DNA of 64,000 nucleotides. Source: Paracoccus sp. MC1862. Its GTDB lineage: Bacteria; Pseudomonadota; Alphaproteobacteria; Rhodobacterales; Rhodobacteraceae. The DNA lies in NCBI RefSeq assembly GCF_016617715.1, contig NZ_CP067225.1:1-64000 (forward strand). Direction: 5' to 3'. Under the pieces are notes generated by a model, which did not search any database, was not told the origin of the DNA, and saw only the letters and a program-made list of their open reading frames with translations. The position numbers were made by a program, and so were the translations under genes. This document shows, piece by piece, positions 43,542-52,109 of the stretch; the first letter of the stretch is position 1, and every line of letters starts with the position of its first letter.

Positions 43542-44063
43542 TCACAGCATCCGGTCCAGCGTCCCGTCGCGCCTGACGAACTGGTGGAACAGCGCCATCG
43601 CGATATGGCCGATGACCAGTGCCGCCAGAATCCAGGCCAGAGGCGAGTGCAGGCTGCCGAGACTTTGCGCCCAGCCGATCTTCTCGCCCTTGGCGATCAG
43701 TTCGACGCCGAAGGCGGTCACGCCGAAGCCTGCGCCGACCATCAGCATGATGCCGGTCAGCGGCAACAGGATCAGCGTGGCGTAGATGAGGCCATGCCCG
43801 GCCTTGATGTAGAAATCCATTGCCGGATCGTTCAGGGGACGCTGCCCCCGCTGATTGAGCGCCCAGCCGAAGCGGGTGACGGCCATCACCAGCAGCAGCA
43901 CGCCGATCGAGATGTGCCACGAGACCAGCGTCTGGCCGACCCAATGCTCGCCCTCGTCGATGCGGTCGAAGAACTTCAGGAACTGCCAGCCCACCAGCAG
44001 CGCCATCACCCAGTGAAAGGTCTTGCTGACAAGGCCGTAGCCGTCTTGCGTGTCGGTAGCCAT
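43542..44063 (-). CDS. Cytochrome b561
   Basis: 173-residue four-helix membrane dihaem cytochrome. Haem histidines appear in KTFHWVMALLVGWQF, VSWHISIGVLLLVMAV, IKAGHGLIYATLILLPLTGI and LIGHIAMALFHQFVRRDG. Bacterial b561 moves electrons between quinols and periplasmic acceptors. Its place between a dehydrogenase SDR and an aldo-keto reductase in a LysR-linked cluster suggests quinone redox balance. Confidence 0.92.
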   Translation of the reverse strand: MATDTQDGYGLVSKTFHWVMALLVGWQFLKFFDRIDEGEHWVGQTLVSWHISIGVLLLVMAVTRFGWALNQRGQRPLNDPAMDFYIKAGHGLIYATLILLPLTGIMLMVGAGFGVTAFGVELIAKGEKIGWAQSLGSLHSPLAWILAALVIGHIAMALFHQFVRRDGTLDRML

Positions 44064-44085
44064 GTCGGTCTCTCCTCCTCTGATC

Positions 44086-44880
44086 TCAGGCGATGCTTTC
44101 GACGGTGCCGCCGTCCACCCGCAGCGCGGCCCCGGTCGTGGCGCTGGCTTGGGGCGAAGCGACGTAGACGCTCATCGCCGCGACCTCCCCGGGGGTGGCG
44201 AAGCGGCCGAGCAGGTTCGAGGGGCGGTTTTCGCGCAGGAACAGCGCCTCCATTTCCTCGGGGGAAACGCCTCGCTCGCGGGCGAGGTCGTGCATCATCT
44301 CGACCGAGCCTTCGGTGCGCGTCGGTCCCGGCAGGATCGAGTTGACGGTGACGCCGCTGCCTGCCAGCACCTTGGCCAGCCCGCGGGCCACGCCCTGCAC
44401 GGCGGCCTTGCTGGCGCCGTAATGGACCATCTCGGCCGGGATGTTCAGCGCCGATTCGCTGGAAATGAACTGGATGCGGCCCCAGCCCCGGTCGCGCATT
44501 CCCTGCGCGTAATGGCGGGCCAGCCGCACGCCGCTCATCACGTTGACGCGCAGGCTTTCGTCCCAATCGGCGTCGGTGATGTCGAAGAACGGGCGGGCGC
44601 CGTAGATGCCGAGGTTGTTGACCAGGATGTCGGCCTGCGGCTCGGCCGCGATCAGCGTGGCGCAACCCTCGGCCGTGCCGGCATCGGCCACCACCGCGCG
44701 GGCGTCATCCCGCCCCGAAGCCTTGTTCACGGCGTCGCGCGCGGCATTCGTGCTGTCCTCGCGGCGGCCGACGACCACGACGCGGGCACCGGCCTGGGCC
44801 AGCCCCTTAGCAATGGCCATGCCGATGCCGCCGGTCGAGCCGGTGACGATGGCGGTCTTGTCGGTCAGGTCGATATGCAT
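44086..44880 (-). CDS. Short-chain dehydrogenase/reductase
   Basis: 264-residue classical SDR: AIVTGSTGGIGMAIAKGLAQ, NNLGIYG, ISSES, and YGASKAAVQGVARGLAKVLA with the catalytic Tyr-Lys, then LPGPTRTEGSVEMM. Substrate unknown. First gene after the regulator. The short AT-rich gap upstream carries two operator-like repeats, so it is the probable target promoter of the LysR protein. Confidence 0.88.
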   Translation of the reverse strand: MHIDLTDKTAIVTGSTGGIGMAIAKGLAQAGARVVVVGRREDSTNAARDAVNKASGRDDARAVVADAGTAEGCATLIAAEPQADILVNNLGIYGARPFFDITDADWDESLRVNVMSGVRLARHYAQGMRDRGWGRIQFISSESALNIPAEMVHYGASKAAVQGVARGLAKVLAGSGVTVNSILPGPTRTEGSVEMMHDLARERGVSPEEMEALFLRENRPSNLLGRFATPGEVAAMSVYVASPQASATTGAALRVDGGTVESIA

Positions 44881-44929
44881 GGGCGGTCTCTCCTCGTTTG
44901 CGTTGACACCAAGATAGTGCCGATCTGCG

Positions 44930-44982
44930 AAGGAAATAATCAGCTTGCAGGGAAGATGATTGCTTCCTATAAGGAAATTATC
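44930..44982 (-). promoter_or_regulatory. Operator candidates of the LysR-type regulator
   Basis: Direct repeats AAGGAAATAATC (44930-44941) and AAGGAAATTATC (44971-44982), 41 bp apart or about four helical turns. The second overlaps the dyad TTCC-TATAA-GGAA (44964-44976). They lie in the only AT-rich gap of the cluster, between the regulator stop and the SDR start. This spacing fits recruitment and activation sites for a LysR tetramer. Confidence 0.55.
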
Positions 44983-44983
44983 G

Positions 44984-45883
44984 TTACCAGCCTCGTTCCC
45001 AGTGCGGGGTGTCGCGATAGCGTTCCACCAGCGCGTCCACCAGCAGCCGCACCTTGGCCGCAAGATGGCGGCTATGGGGATAAAGCAGGAAGATGTCATA
45101 GGGCGCGGATTCGAACTCCTGCAGCAGCGGCACCACCCGGCCCCCGCGGATCGCATCGCCCGCGACAAAGGCGGGGACGCAGGCAAGGCCCAGCCCGGCC
45201 TCGGCGGCCTGCAGGCAGGCCTCGGCATTGGAAAAGCGCAGCCGCCCGCTGACCGCCACCCCCGGCGGATCGCCGGAGGGCCAGCGGCTGGGATCGCGGA
45301 AGTTCGTGTCGATGATGCAGTCGTGCCGCGTCAGGTCAGCGGGAGTTTCGGGCGCGGGGTTGCGGTCCAGGTAGGCCTGCGCCCCCACCACGACGATGCG
45401 GACCGCGCAGAGCTTGCGGATGATGAGGCTGGAATCGTCCGGCTGCCCGACCCGCACGGCAAGGTCGAAGCCGTCGTCCACGAGGTTCACGGCCCGGTCC
45501 GAAAAGCTCACGTCCAGCTCGATCTCGGGGTAGCGGGCGGCGAAGTCGTTCAGCGCCGGGGCAAGCTCGCGGATGCCGAAGGTCAGGGGCGCGGCCACCC
45601 GCAGCCGCCCGCGCGGGGTCTGCGAGATGTTGCGGATCTCGCTGTCCAGCCTGTCCAGTTCCTCGATCAGCACCCGCAGACGGTCGTGATAGGCTTGGCC
45701 CGCCTCGGTCGGGGATACCGAGCGGGTGGTGCGGTTCAGCAGCCGCACCCCCAGTTCCGATTCCAGCCGCGAGACCAGCTTCGAGGCCTGCCCCGAACTG
45801 GTGCCAAGCTGCCTGGCGCCGCCTATGAAGCTGCCCGCCTCCATCACCGCCATGAACATCCGGTCGCATTCCAGTCGGTTCAT
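44984..45883 (-). CDS. LysR-family transcriptional regulator
   Basis: 299 residues. The N-terminal winged helix (MFMAVMEAGSFIGGARQLGT, ASKLVSRLESELGVRLLNRT) and the periplasmic-binding-like sensor domain (PRGRLRVAAPLTFG, AEAGLGLACVPAFV) match the CrgA-type LysR subgroup. The ATG at 45883 is chosen because AGAGGAAAG lies before it and it starts the conserved domain. It precedes the SDR-b561-AKR-GST cluster on the same strand and is divergent from the stress SDR. Confidence 0.9.
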   Translation of the reverse strand: MNRLECDRMFMAVMEAGSFIGGARQLGTSSGQASKLVSRLESELGVRLLNRTTRSVSPTEAGQAYHDRLRVLIEELDRLDSEIRNISQTPRGRLRVAAPLTFGIRELAPALNDFAARYPEIELDVSFSDRAVNLVDDGFDLAVRVGQPDDSSLIIRKLCAVRIVVVGAQAYLDRNPAPETPADLTRHDCIIDTNFRDPSRWPSGDPPGVAVSGRLRFSNAEACLQAAEAGLGLACVPAFVAGDAIRGGRVVPLLQEFESAPYDIFLLYPHSRHLAAKVRLLVDALVERYRDTPHWERGW

Positions 45884-45962
45884 CGCTTTCCTCTTTATCC
45901 GCGGCTTGCCGCATTCCACCACGGCGGACCTGCCGGGCGCCAGCGGTCCGCGTCAGGGCAGG

Positions 45963-45987
45963 GGAACGGCCGCGGCGCGGGGGCGTT
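45963..45987 (+). promoter_or_regulatory. EcfG (general stress sigma) promoter
   Basis: GGAAC at 45963-45967, exactly 16 bp, then CGTT at 45984-45987: a full match to the alphaproteobacterial EcfG consensus. It ends 34 nt before the ATG of the YghA-like SDR. Confidence 0.7.
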
Positions 45988-46021
45988 GCTCCTCGCAACT
46001 CGTGCTGTGAAAGGATGATCC

Positions 46022-46945
46022 ATGTCCGGCAAGGAAGGCTCCGACCCCGTTCTCCCTCCCTACCGCTCGGGCGCGATCGAGGACCCGCGCCTGCCGCTCA
46101 ATCCCTATTCCGACGACCAGCAGCCCTGGCCGGGGCTGGCCGAGAAGATGGACCCGCAGCCCGACCATGGCGAGGAAAGCTACAAGGGCCATGACCGGCT
46201 GAAGGGCAAGCGCGCGCTGATCACCGGGGGCGACAGCGGCATCGGCCGCGCCGCCGCCATCGCCTATGCGCGCGAGGGCGCGGATGTCGCGATCAACTAT
46301 CACCCGGACGAGGAAAGCGACGCGCAGACTGTCGTGAAGTTGATCGAGGCCGAGGGTCGCCGCGCGGTCGCGCTGCCCGCCGACATCCGCGACGAGCAGG
46401 CCGCCCGCAAGGTCATCGACGATGCCGTGAAGGGCTTGGGCGGGCTTGAGGTGCTGGTGCTGAACGCGGGCCGCCAGCAGGCGCAGAAGTCCATCGCCGA
46501 CATCACCTCGGACGCCTTCGACGCGACGATCAAGACCAACATCTACGCGCCCTTCTGGATGGCGCAGCAGGCGCTGCCGTATCTGAAGAAGGGGGCCTCG
46601 ATCATCGTGACCTCGTCGATCAACGCCTTCTCGCCCTCGCCCGACATGCTGGACTATGCGATGACCAAGGGCGCCGGGAAGGTCTTTGCCCAGGGGCTGG
46701 CCAAGCAGCTTGCGCCCAAGGGCATCCGCGTGAATGCGGTGGCGCCGGGGCCGTTCTGGACCGCGCTGCAGGTCTCGGGCGGCCAGCCCAGGGAAGACCT
46801 GCCCGAGTTCGGCGCTGACAGCCCGCTCGGCCGCGCCGGCCAGCCGGTAGAGATCGCGCCGATCTACGTCCTGCTTGCCAGCGACGAGGCCAGCTACATC
46901 ACCGGCGAGGTTTACGGCGCGACCGGCGGCAGCGGGACGGGCTGA
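46022..46945 (+). CDS. YghA/GSP39-type stress short-chain dehydrogenase
   Basis: 307-residue SDR with the ~50-residue N-terminal extension typical of this stress subgroup (PLNPYSDDQQPWPGLAEKM). Then RALITGGDSGIGRAAAIAYA, LNAGRQQAQKS, VTSSINAFSPSPDMLDYAMT with catalytic Tyr (and Lys in MTKGAG), and VYGATGGSGTG at the end. AAAGGA precedes the ATG. An EcfG promoter upstream fits the known stress induction of homologues. Substrate uncertain. Confidence 0.9.
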   Translation: MSGKEGSDPVLPPYRSGAIEDPRLPLNPYSDDQQPWPGLAEKMDPQPDHGEESYKGHDRLKGKRALITGGDSGIGRAAAIAYAREGADVAINYHPDEESDAQTVVKLIEAEGRRAVALPADIRDEQAARKVIDDAVKGLGGLEVLVLNAGRQQAQKSIADITSDAFDATIKTNIYAPFWMAQQALPYLKKGASIIVTSSINAFSPSPDMLDYAMTKGAGKVFAQGLAKQLAPKGIRVNAVAPGPFWTALQVSGGQPREDLPEFGADSPLGRAGQPVEIAPIYVLLASDEASYITGEVYGATGGSGTG

Positions 46946-47032
46946 CCGCTTCTTATTCCGCTTTGTGCACTCACGCTTATGTGAGACCTTGAACGAGTTG
47001 GCATACGGCCGCCTCCTTCAAGGGTGTTGGTG

Positions 47033-47764
47033 ATGAGTTCTCAGAAATACGCGGCGGAATTTATAGGAACATTCTGGCTGACCTTCGGCGGCTGCGGGTC
47101 GGCCGTGCTGGCGGCCGCCTTCCCCGAGGTGGGCATCGGCCTTCTGGGCGTGTCGCTGGCCTTCGGGCTGACCGTGCTGACCATGGCCTATGCCATCGGG
47201 CATGTGTCGGGCTGCCACCTGAACCCTGCGGTGACAGTCGGGCTTGCGGCGGGCGGGCGTTTCCCGTCCTCGCAGATCCTGCCCTATGTGGTGGCGCAGG
47301 TCCTGGGTGCGATCCTGGGCGCGCTGGTGCTTTACCTGATCGCCAATGGCGCGCCGGGCTTCGACGCCTCGGCCTCGGGCTTTGCGGCGAACGGCTATGG
47401 CGAACATTCGCCGGGCGGCTATTCGATGGGCGCGGGCTTTCTGGCCGAGGTGGTGCTGACGGCCATGTTCCTGTTCATCATCATGGGGGCCACGCATGGG
47501 CGGGCGCCGGTGGGCTTTGCCCCCATCGCCATCGGGCTGGGGCTGACGCTGGTCCACTTGATCTCGATCCCCGTCACCAACACCTCGGTCAATCCCGCGC
47601 GATCCACCGGACCCGCATTGTTCGTGGGCGGCTGGGCGCTGAGCCAGTTATGGCTGTTCTGGGTGGCGCCGCTGATCGGGGGCGCACTGGGCGGCGTCCT
47701 CTATCGCTGGCTCAGCCCGCAGCCCGAGGAACCTGTCGTCGGCGGCGTCCGCAGCCCCGGCTAG
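47033..47764 (+). CDS. aqpZ: Aquaporin Z
   Basis: A 243-residue six-helix water channel. Both NPA boxes are present: [15 protein letters not shown] and [16 protein letters not shown]; the start [20 protein letters not shown] is typical of AqpZ. Selectivity-filter neighbours (His in [10 protein letters not shown]) favour water over glycerol. ATG 47033 is preferred to an upstream TTG. The CTCAC-GCTTAT-GTGAG dyad at 46970-46985 lies in its promoter region. Confidence 0.95.
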   Translation: MSSQKYAAEFIGTFWLTFGGCGSAVLAAAFPEVGIGLLGVSLAFGLTVLTMAYAIGHVSGCHLNPAVTVGLAAGGRFPSSQILPYVVAQVLGAILGALVLYLIANGAPGFDASASGFAANGYGEHSPGGYSMGAGFLAEVVLTAMFLFIIMGATHGRAPVGFAPIAIGLGLTLVHLISIPVTNTSVNPARSTGPALFVGGWALSQLWLFWVAPLIGGALGGVLYRWLSPQPEEPVVGGVRSPG

Positions 47765-47857
47765 GTGGCGGGCCTTTGCCGGAAAGCACGGTGCCTTTTC
47801 ATTGACGCGATCCTGCGGGGCGGGCACATCCGCCCCCAAAGCCGAAGGGACCCGCGC

Positions 47858-48472
47858 ATGACCATCCATCTTCACCGCCACGACCTGCCGGACGGGCTGG
47901 ACCTCGGGCCGGTCGTGGCCATCGACACCGAGACCATGGGGCTCGACCCCCGCCGCGACCGGCTGTGCCTGGTGCAGATGAGCGCGGGCGACGGCGACGC
48001 GCATCTGGTGCAGATCGCCCGCGGCCAGCACGAGGCGCCTAACCTGACCCGGATGCTGGCCGACGAGGGCACGCTGAAGCTGTTCCACTTCGGCCGCTTC
48101 GACATCGCGATGCTGGAAAACGCCTTCGGCGTGGTCACGCGCCCGGTCTGGTGCACCAAGATCGCGTCCAAGATGGTGCGGACCTTCACCGACCGGCACG
48201 GACTGAAATACCTGCTGAGCGACCTCGTCGGCGTGGACGTGTCCAAGCAGCAGCAGACCAGCGACTGGGGCGCCGAGGAACTGACGCAGGCGCAACTGGA
48301 TTATGCCGCGTCAGACGTGCTGCATCTTCATGCGCTGAAGGCCGAACTGGAAAAGCGGCTGGAACGCGAGGGGCGGATGGCGCTGGCGCAGGCCTGCTTC
48401 GACTTCCTGCCGGCGCGGGCGACGCTGGACCTGATGGGCTGGGGCGATGACAACGACATCTTCCATCACTAG
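47858..48472 (+). CDS. Ribonuclease D-like 3'-5' exonuclease
   Basis: 204-residue DEDD exonuclease domain alone: VAIDTETMGLDPRRDRLCLV (DxE), LFHFGRFDIAMLENAFGV (Asp), KYLLSDLVGVDVSKQQQTSD and AQLDYAASDVLHLHAL (Tyr, Asp). The C-terminal HRDC domain of true RNase D is missing, the common short form in alphaproteobacteria. It is 9 bp upstream of kdsD and heads the LPS-related operon. Confidence 0.9.
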   Translation: MTIHLHRHDLPDGLDLGPVVAIDTETMGLDPRRDRLCLVQMSAGDGDAHLVQIARGQHEAPNLTRMLADEGTLKLFHFGRFDIAMLENAFGVVTRPVWCTKIASKMVRTFTDRHGLKYLLSDLVGVDVSKQQQTSDWGAEELTQAQLDYAASDVLHLHALKAELEKRLEREGRMALAQACFDFLPARATLDLMGWGDDNDIFHH

Positions 48473-48481
48473 GTCGGGGAG

Positions 48482-49438
48482 ATGAGTGAATATGTCGAGA
48501 CCGCCCGTCGCGTGATCCGCTGCGAGGCGCAAGGGTTGTCCGAGATCGAAGCCGCGCTGGACGGCCCCCTGGCCCAACCCTTCGATGCCGCCGTGCGGCT
48601 GATCCTTGAGGCAACGGGCCGGGTGATCGTGTCCGGCATGGGCAAGTCGGGCCATGTCGGCCGCAAGATCGCGGCAACCTTCGCCTCGACCGGCACGCCC
48701 GCGCAGTTCGTCCACCCGGCAGAGGCCAGCCACGGCGACCTCGGCATGGTGACGAAAGGCGACGTGGCGCTGGTGCTGTCGAACAGCGGCGAGACGCCCG
48801 AGATTGCGGATATCGTGGCCCATACGCGGCGTTTTTCCATACCGCTGATCGGGGTGGCGGGTCGCGAACGGTCCACCCTGCTGCGCCAGTCCGACGTGGC
48901 GCTGCTGCTGCCGCAGGCGGCGGAAGCCTGCGGGACGGGGATCGTGCCCACGACCTCGACCACGATGACTCTGGCGCTGGGCGATGCACTGGCGGTGGCG
49001 CTGATGGAACATCGCAAGTTCACCCCCGAGCATTTCCGCACCTTCCATCCCGGCGGCAAGCTGGGCGCGCGGCTGGCCCGCGTGGGCGACCTGATGCATA
49101 CGGATATGCCGCTGGTCCCCGAGGACGCGCCGATGGCCGAGGCGCTGCTGACCATCAGCCGCAAGGGCTTCGGCGTGACCGGCGTGACGAACAACAAAGG
49201 CGGGCTGGTCGGCATCATCACCGACGGCGACCTTCGCCGTCACATGGACGGCCTGCTGGACCACACGGCGGGCGAGGTGATGACGAAGAACCCCCGCACC
49301 ATCGCCCCTGACGCGCTGGCCGAGGCCGCGCTGGCGCAGATGCAGGACAGCAAGATCACCAGCCTTTTCGCCGTCACGAACGACCGGCCGGAAGGCATCC
49401 TCCATATCCACGACTGCCTGCGGGCCGGGATGGTCTAG
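48482..49438 (+). CDS. kdsD: Arabinose-5-phosphate isomerase KdsD/KpsF
   Basis: Converts ribulose 5-phosphate to arabinose 5-phosphate, the first step to Kdo for LPS. The 318 residues hold a SIS domain (GRVIVSGMGKSGHVGRKIAA, VALVLSNSGETPEIAD, GIVPTTSTTMTLALGDALAV) and two CBS domains (GDLMHTDMPLVPED; GEVMTKNPRTIAP). The genes downstream are LPS exporters, so the operon couples Kdo supply to LPS transport. Confidence 0.95.
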   Translation: MSEYVETARRVIRCEAQGLSEIEAALDGPLAQPFDAAVRLILEATGRVIVSGMGKSGHVGRKIAATFASTGTPAQFVHPAEASHGDLGMVTKGDVALVLSNSGETPEIADIVAHTRRFSIPLIGVAGRERSTLLRQSDVALLLPQAAEACGTGIVPTTSTTMTLALGDALAVALMEHRKFTPEHFRTFHPGGKLGARLARVGDLMHTDMPLVPEDAPMAEALLTISRKGFGVTGVTNNKGGLVGIITDGDLRRHMDGLLDHTAGEVMTKNPRTIAPDALAEAALAQMQDSKITSLFAVTNDRPEGILHIHDCLRAGMV

Positions 49439-49439
49439 G

Positions 49440-50009
49440 GTGCTGCGGACCCGCATCGTCCGGCTTCTGCAGGTGGTCCTGCCGCTGGCGGCGCTGGCGC
49501 TGCTGTCGGTGCTGTTCCTGCTCGCGCGCAAGCCTGACCCCCAGGCGGCGATCCCCTATGCCCAAGGCCGCTTCGAGGAACTGTCCCGCGCCGAAGGCAT
49601 CGGCGCGCCCGAATTCACCACCGTCACCGATGACGGCGCCACCGTCACCCTGCGCGCCACCCGCGCCGTGCCGGGCGAGGCCGAGGACGGGACGGCGCGC
49701 GACCTGACGCTGGACTGGCGGTCCCGCAGCGGGTTGCTGATGGTGGTCACCGCCCCGCAGGCCGCCAAGGAGGGCGAATTGCTGACGCTGGACGGGGGTA
49801 CCCGCATGGCCTTGTCCACCGGCTGGGAACTGACCGCCCCGCAGATGCAGGCGCAGCTTGACGCGGGCGTGGTCAGCGCCGCGCAGACGGTGGACGTGAC
49901 CGCGCCCTTCGGCGAACTTCAGGGGGACGCCATGCGGCTCGGTCCCGATGCGGCCGGGACCACGGTTCTTGAATTGAACGGGAACGTGCGGCTGCTATAC
50001 CGCCCCTGA
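49440..50009 (+). CDS. lptC: LPS export protein LptC
   Basis: 189 residues with a single N-terminal membrane anchor (VVLPLAALALLSVLFLLARK) and a periplasmic beta-jellyroll ending GELQGDAMRLGPDAAGTTVL. It links the inner-membrane LptB2FG pump to the LptA bridge. Starts with GTG two bases after the kdsD stop. Sequence is divergent as usual for LptC; order between kdsD and lptA supports the call. Confidence 0.88.
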   Translation: MLRTRIVRLLQVVLPLAALALLSVLFLLARKPDPQAAIPYAQGRFEELSRAEGIGAPEFTTVTDDGATVTLRATRAVPGEAEDGTARDLTLDWRSRSGLLMVVTAPQAAKEGELLTLDGGTRMALSTGWELTAPQMQAQLDAGVVSAAQTVDVTAPFGELQGDAMRLGPDAAGTTVLELNGNVRLLYRP

Positions 50010-50034
50010 CCCCCGCCGCTGGAAGGAGCCGACC

Positions 50035-50520
50035 ATGCTGCGTTCCCTGATCCTGCCCGGCCTCCTTGCGCTGGCCCTGCCGCTTGCCGCCGCCGCCCAG
50101 ACCGTGGGCTTCGGCGCCATGCGGGCCGATGCCGATGCCCCGGTCGAGGTGACCTCCGATGCCCTGCGGGTGAACCAGGACACGGGCGAGGCCGTCTTCA
50201 CCGGCAACGTGCTGATCGGGCAGGGGCAGATGCGGCTCTCGGCCCAGTCCGTGACCGTGGTTTATGCCGAGGGCGGGCAGAATCGCATCCGGTCCCTCAA
50301 TGCCACAGGCGGCGTCACGCTGGTCAGCGGCCCCGACGCGGCCGAGGCCGCCGGGGCCGTCTATGACGTCGAGGCCGGGACCGTGGTCCTGACCGGCGAT
50401 GCCATCGTCACCCGCGGGGAAAGCGTGCTGGCCGGCGACCGGATCGAGGTCGATCTGAACGACGGCACCGCCTCGGTTTCCGGCCGGGTGCGGACGGTGC
50501 TGCAGCCGGGCCAGAACTGA
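50035..50520 (+). CDS. lptA: LPS export protein LptA
   Basis: 161-residue periplasmic OstA-type beta-jellyroll: signal peptide LPGLLALALPLAAAAQT, then PVEVTSDALRVNQDTGEAVF, TGNVLIGQGQMRLSAQSVTV and AVYDVEAGTVVLTGDAIVTR. It bridges LPS across the periplasm. GGAAGGAG precedes the ATG. Its stop overlaps the lptB start by one base. Confidence 0.93.
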   Translation: MLRSLILPGLLALALPLAAAAQTVGFGAMRADADAPVEVTSDALRVNQDTGEAVFTGNVLIGQGQMRLSAQSVTVVYAEGGQNRIRSLNATGGVTLVSGPDAAEAAGAVYDVEAGTVVLTGDAIVTRGESVLAGDRIEVDLNDGTASVSGRVRTVLQPGQN

Positions 50521-51263
50521 TGCCGCCTGCCTCTGCCTCATCGGGCCTGCAGGTCGATGGACTGCGGAAATCCTATCGCAACCGCCCGGTGATCCGCGAC
50601 GTCTCGATACGGCTGAACCGGGGCGAGGTCGTGGCGCTTCTGGGGCCGAACGGCTCGGGCAAGACCACCTGCTTCTACTGCATCGCGGGGCTGGTCATGC
50701 CAGACGCGGGCCGCATCGTCATCGACGGGCGCGATGTCAGCGCCTTGCCGATGTTCCGCCGCGCCCGCATGGGCATCGGCTACCTGCCGCAGGAGATGTC
50801 GATCTTCCGCGGCCTTTCGGTCGAGCAGAACATCATGGCTGTCCTCGAAGTCGCCGGCCGCGAGCGCCGCCAGAGCCGCGAGCGGCTGGAGGAGCTGCTG
50901 GGCGATTTTTCCATTGGCCACCTGCGCCACGCCCCCGCGCTGGCGCTGTCGGGGGGCGAGCGGCGGCGGGTGGAAATCGCCCGCTGCCTCGCCTCGGACC
51001 CCGCCTTCCTTTTGCTGGACGAACCCTTCGCGGGCGTCGACCCCATCGCCGTGGGCGAGATCCGGGGCCTCGTCCATGATCTGAAGACGCGGGGCATCGG
51101 CGTCCTCATCACCGACCACAACGTGCGCGAGACGCTGGGGATCGTGGATCGCGCCTATATCCTGCACGACGGCCGGGTGCTGATGTCGGGCACCACCGCC
51201 GCCATCGTCGAGGACCCGCGCGTGCGCGAGGTCTACCTGGGCGAAGGCTTTACCCTGGGCTGA
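50520..51263 (+). CDS. lptB: LPS export ABC ATPase LptB
   Basis: 247-residue ATPase driving LPS extraction. Walker A LLGPNGSGKTTCFYCIAGL, Q-loop GYLPQEMSIFRGLSVEQNI, signature ALSGGERRRVEIARCLASDP, Walker B FLLLDEPFAGVDPIAVGEI, and H-loop ITDHNVRETLGIVDRAYIL, the LptB-type C-terminal motif. In many proteobacteria rpoN follows; here it does not, and hpf is next. Confidence 0.96.
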   Translation: MPPASASSGLQVDGLRKSYRNRPVIRDVSIRLNRGEVVALLGPNGSGKTTCFYCIAGLVMPDAGRIVIDGRDVSALPMFRRARMGIGYLPQEMSIFRGLSVEQNIMAVLEVAGRERRQSRERLEELLGDFSIGHLRHAPALALSGGERRRVEIARCLASDPAFLLLDEPFAGVDPIAVGEIRGLVHDLKTRGIGVLITDHNVRETLGIVDRAYILHDGRVLMSGTTAAIVEDPRVREVYLGEGFTLG

Positions 51264-51356
51264 GCACCGGCGATCTTTACCATAAATGCAGGCGCGGCGT
51301 CGCTGCGGGCCTGCGCCGATTGACACCGGGGGCACGCTGTTCCCAAATAAAGAAAG

Positions 51357-51374
51357 GAGCCCGGTCGCGGGCTC
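51357..51374 (+). terminator. Hairpin between lptB and hpf
   Basis: GAGCCCG / CGGGCTC with a GTCG loop, preceded by an A-rich stretch (CAAATAAAGAAAG) and followed by TTGT. It fits a weak terminator after lptB or an attenuator in the hpf leader. The 178-bp gap has no gene. Confidence 0.55.
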
Positions 51375-51441
51375 TTGTCACCGGTCGGTTTGCGCCGGCA
51401 GCGGCGCAACCACCGGCTCGGCTCACGGAAAGGAAAAAATC

Positions 51442-52023
51442 ATGCGCTATCAGATCAGTGGACGACAGATCGATATCGGCGAGGCGCTGTCCACCCATGT
51501 CGAGACCGAACTGGACGCGACCTTCGGCAAATACGCCCAGCGTCCGACCGACTCCACGGTGATCTTTTCGCGCGATGCCCACAACCTGACCTGCGACGCG
51601 GTGGTCCATCTGTCCACCGGCCTGACGGTTCAGGCCAAGGGGCAGGACCCCGACAACATCTACGCCGCCTTCGAGAAGTGCCGCGAGAAGATGGACAAGC
51701 AGGTGCGCCGCTACAAGCGTCGCCTGAAGGACCATCACAAGGACCGTAGCGAGCCGGTTGTATACGGCACCGCCGCAAGCTATGTGCTGGCCGCCAACGA
51801 GGATGAATGGGAATCGCAGGACGATACGGGCCTGCAGCCCATCATCGTCGCAGAGATGGAGACCCGGGTGCCGACCCTGTCGGTCGGCGACGCGGTCATG
51901 CAGATGGAGCTTGCGGGCGCGCCGATGCTGGTCTTCCGCAACGAGAAACACGGAGGGGTCAATGTGGTCCACCGCCGCGAGGACGGCAACGTGGGCTGGA
52001 TCGACCCCCGCAACCTGAGCTGA
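51442..52023 (+). CDS. hpf: Ribosome hibernation promoting factor, long form
   Basis: 193 residues. The N-terminal domain (YQISGRQIDIGEALSTHVET, ...KQVRRYKRRLKDHH) binds the 30S decoding site. The C-terminal domain (TLSVGDAVMQMELAGAPMLV, GNVGWIDPRNLS) dimerises to join two 70S into 100S particles. AAAGGAAAAAA lies upstream of the ATG. ptsN follows, the conserved neighbour of the rpoN cluster in other bacteria. Confidence 0.95.
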   Translation: MRYQISGRQIDIGEALSTHVETELDATFGKYAQRPTDSTVIFSRDAHNLTCDAVVHLSTGLTVQAKGQDPDNIYAAFEKCREKMDKQVRRYKRRLKDHHKDRSEPVVYGTAASYVLAANEDEWESQDDTGLQPIIVAEMETRVPTLSVGDAVMQMELAGAPMLVFRNEKHGGVNVVHRREDGNVGWIDPRNLS

Positions 52024-52041
52024 CGCCGCAGCGTTAGCATG

Positions 52042-52073
52042 AAAGCCGGGCAGGTTCGCGCCTGTCCGGCTCT
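52042..52073 (+). terminator. Terminator after hpf
   Basis: AAAGCCGGGCAGG and CCTGTCCGGCTCTT form an 11-bp stem with one G-T, loop TTCGCG, 20 bp past the hpf stop. The T-tail is short, so some read-through to ptsN (37 bp away) is likely. Confidence 0.65.
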
Positions 52074-52109
52074 TACGCCGCGGACCAAGGACGGGCAGGA
52101 CAGCAGCAC

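Noticed and set aside
51318..51350. Sigma-54 promoter before hpf
   Set aside because: GGCACG is present but the downstream GC element at the required spacing is not.
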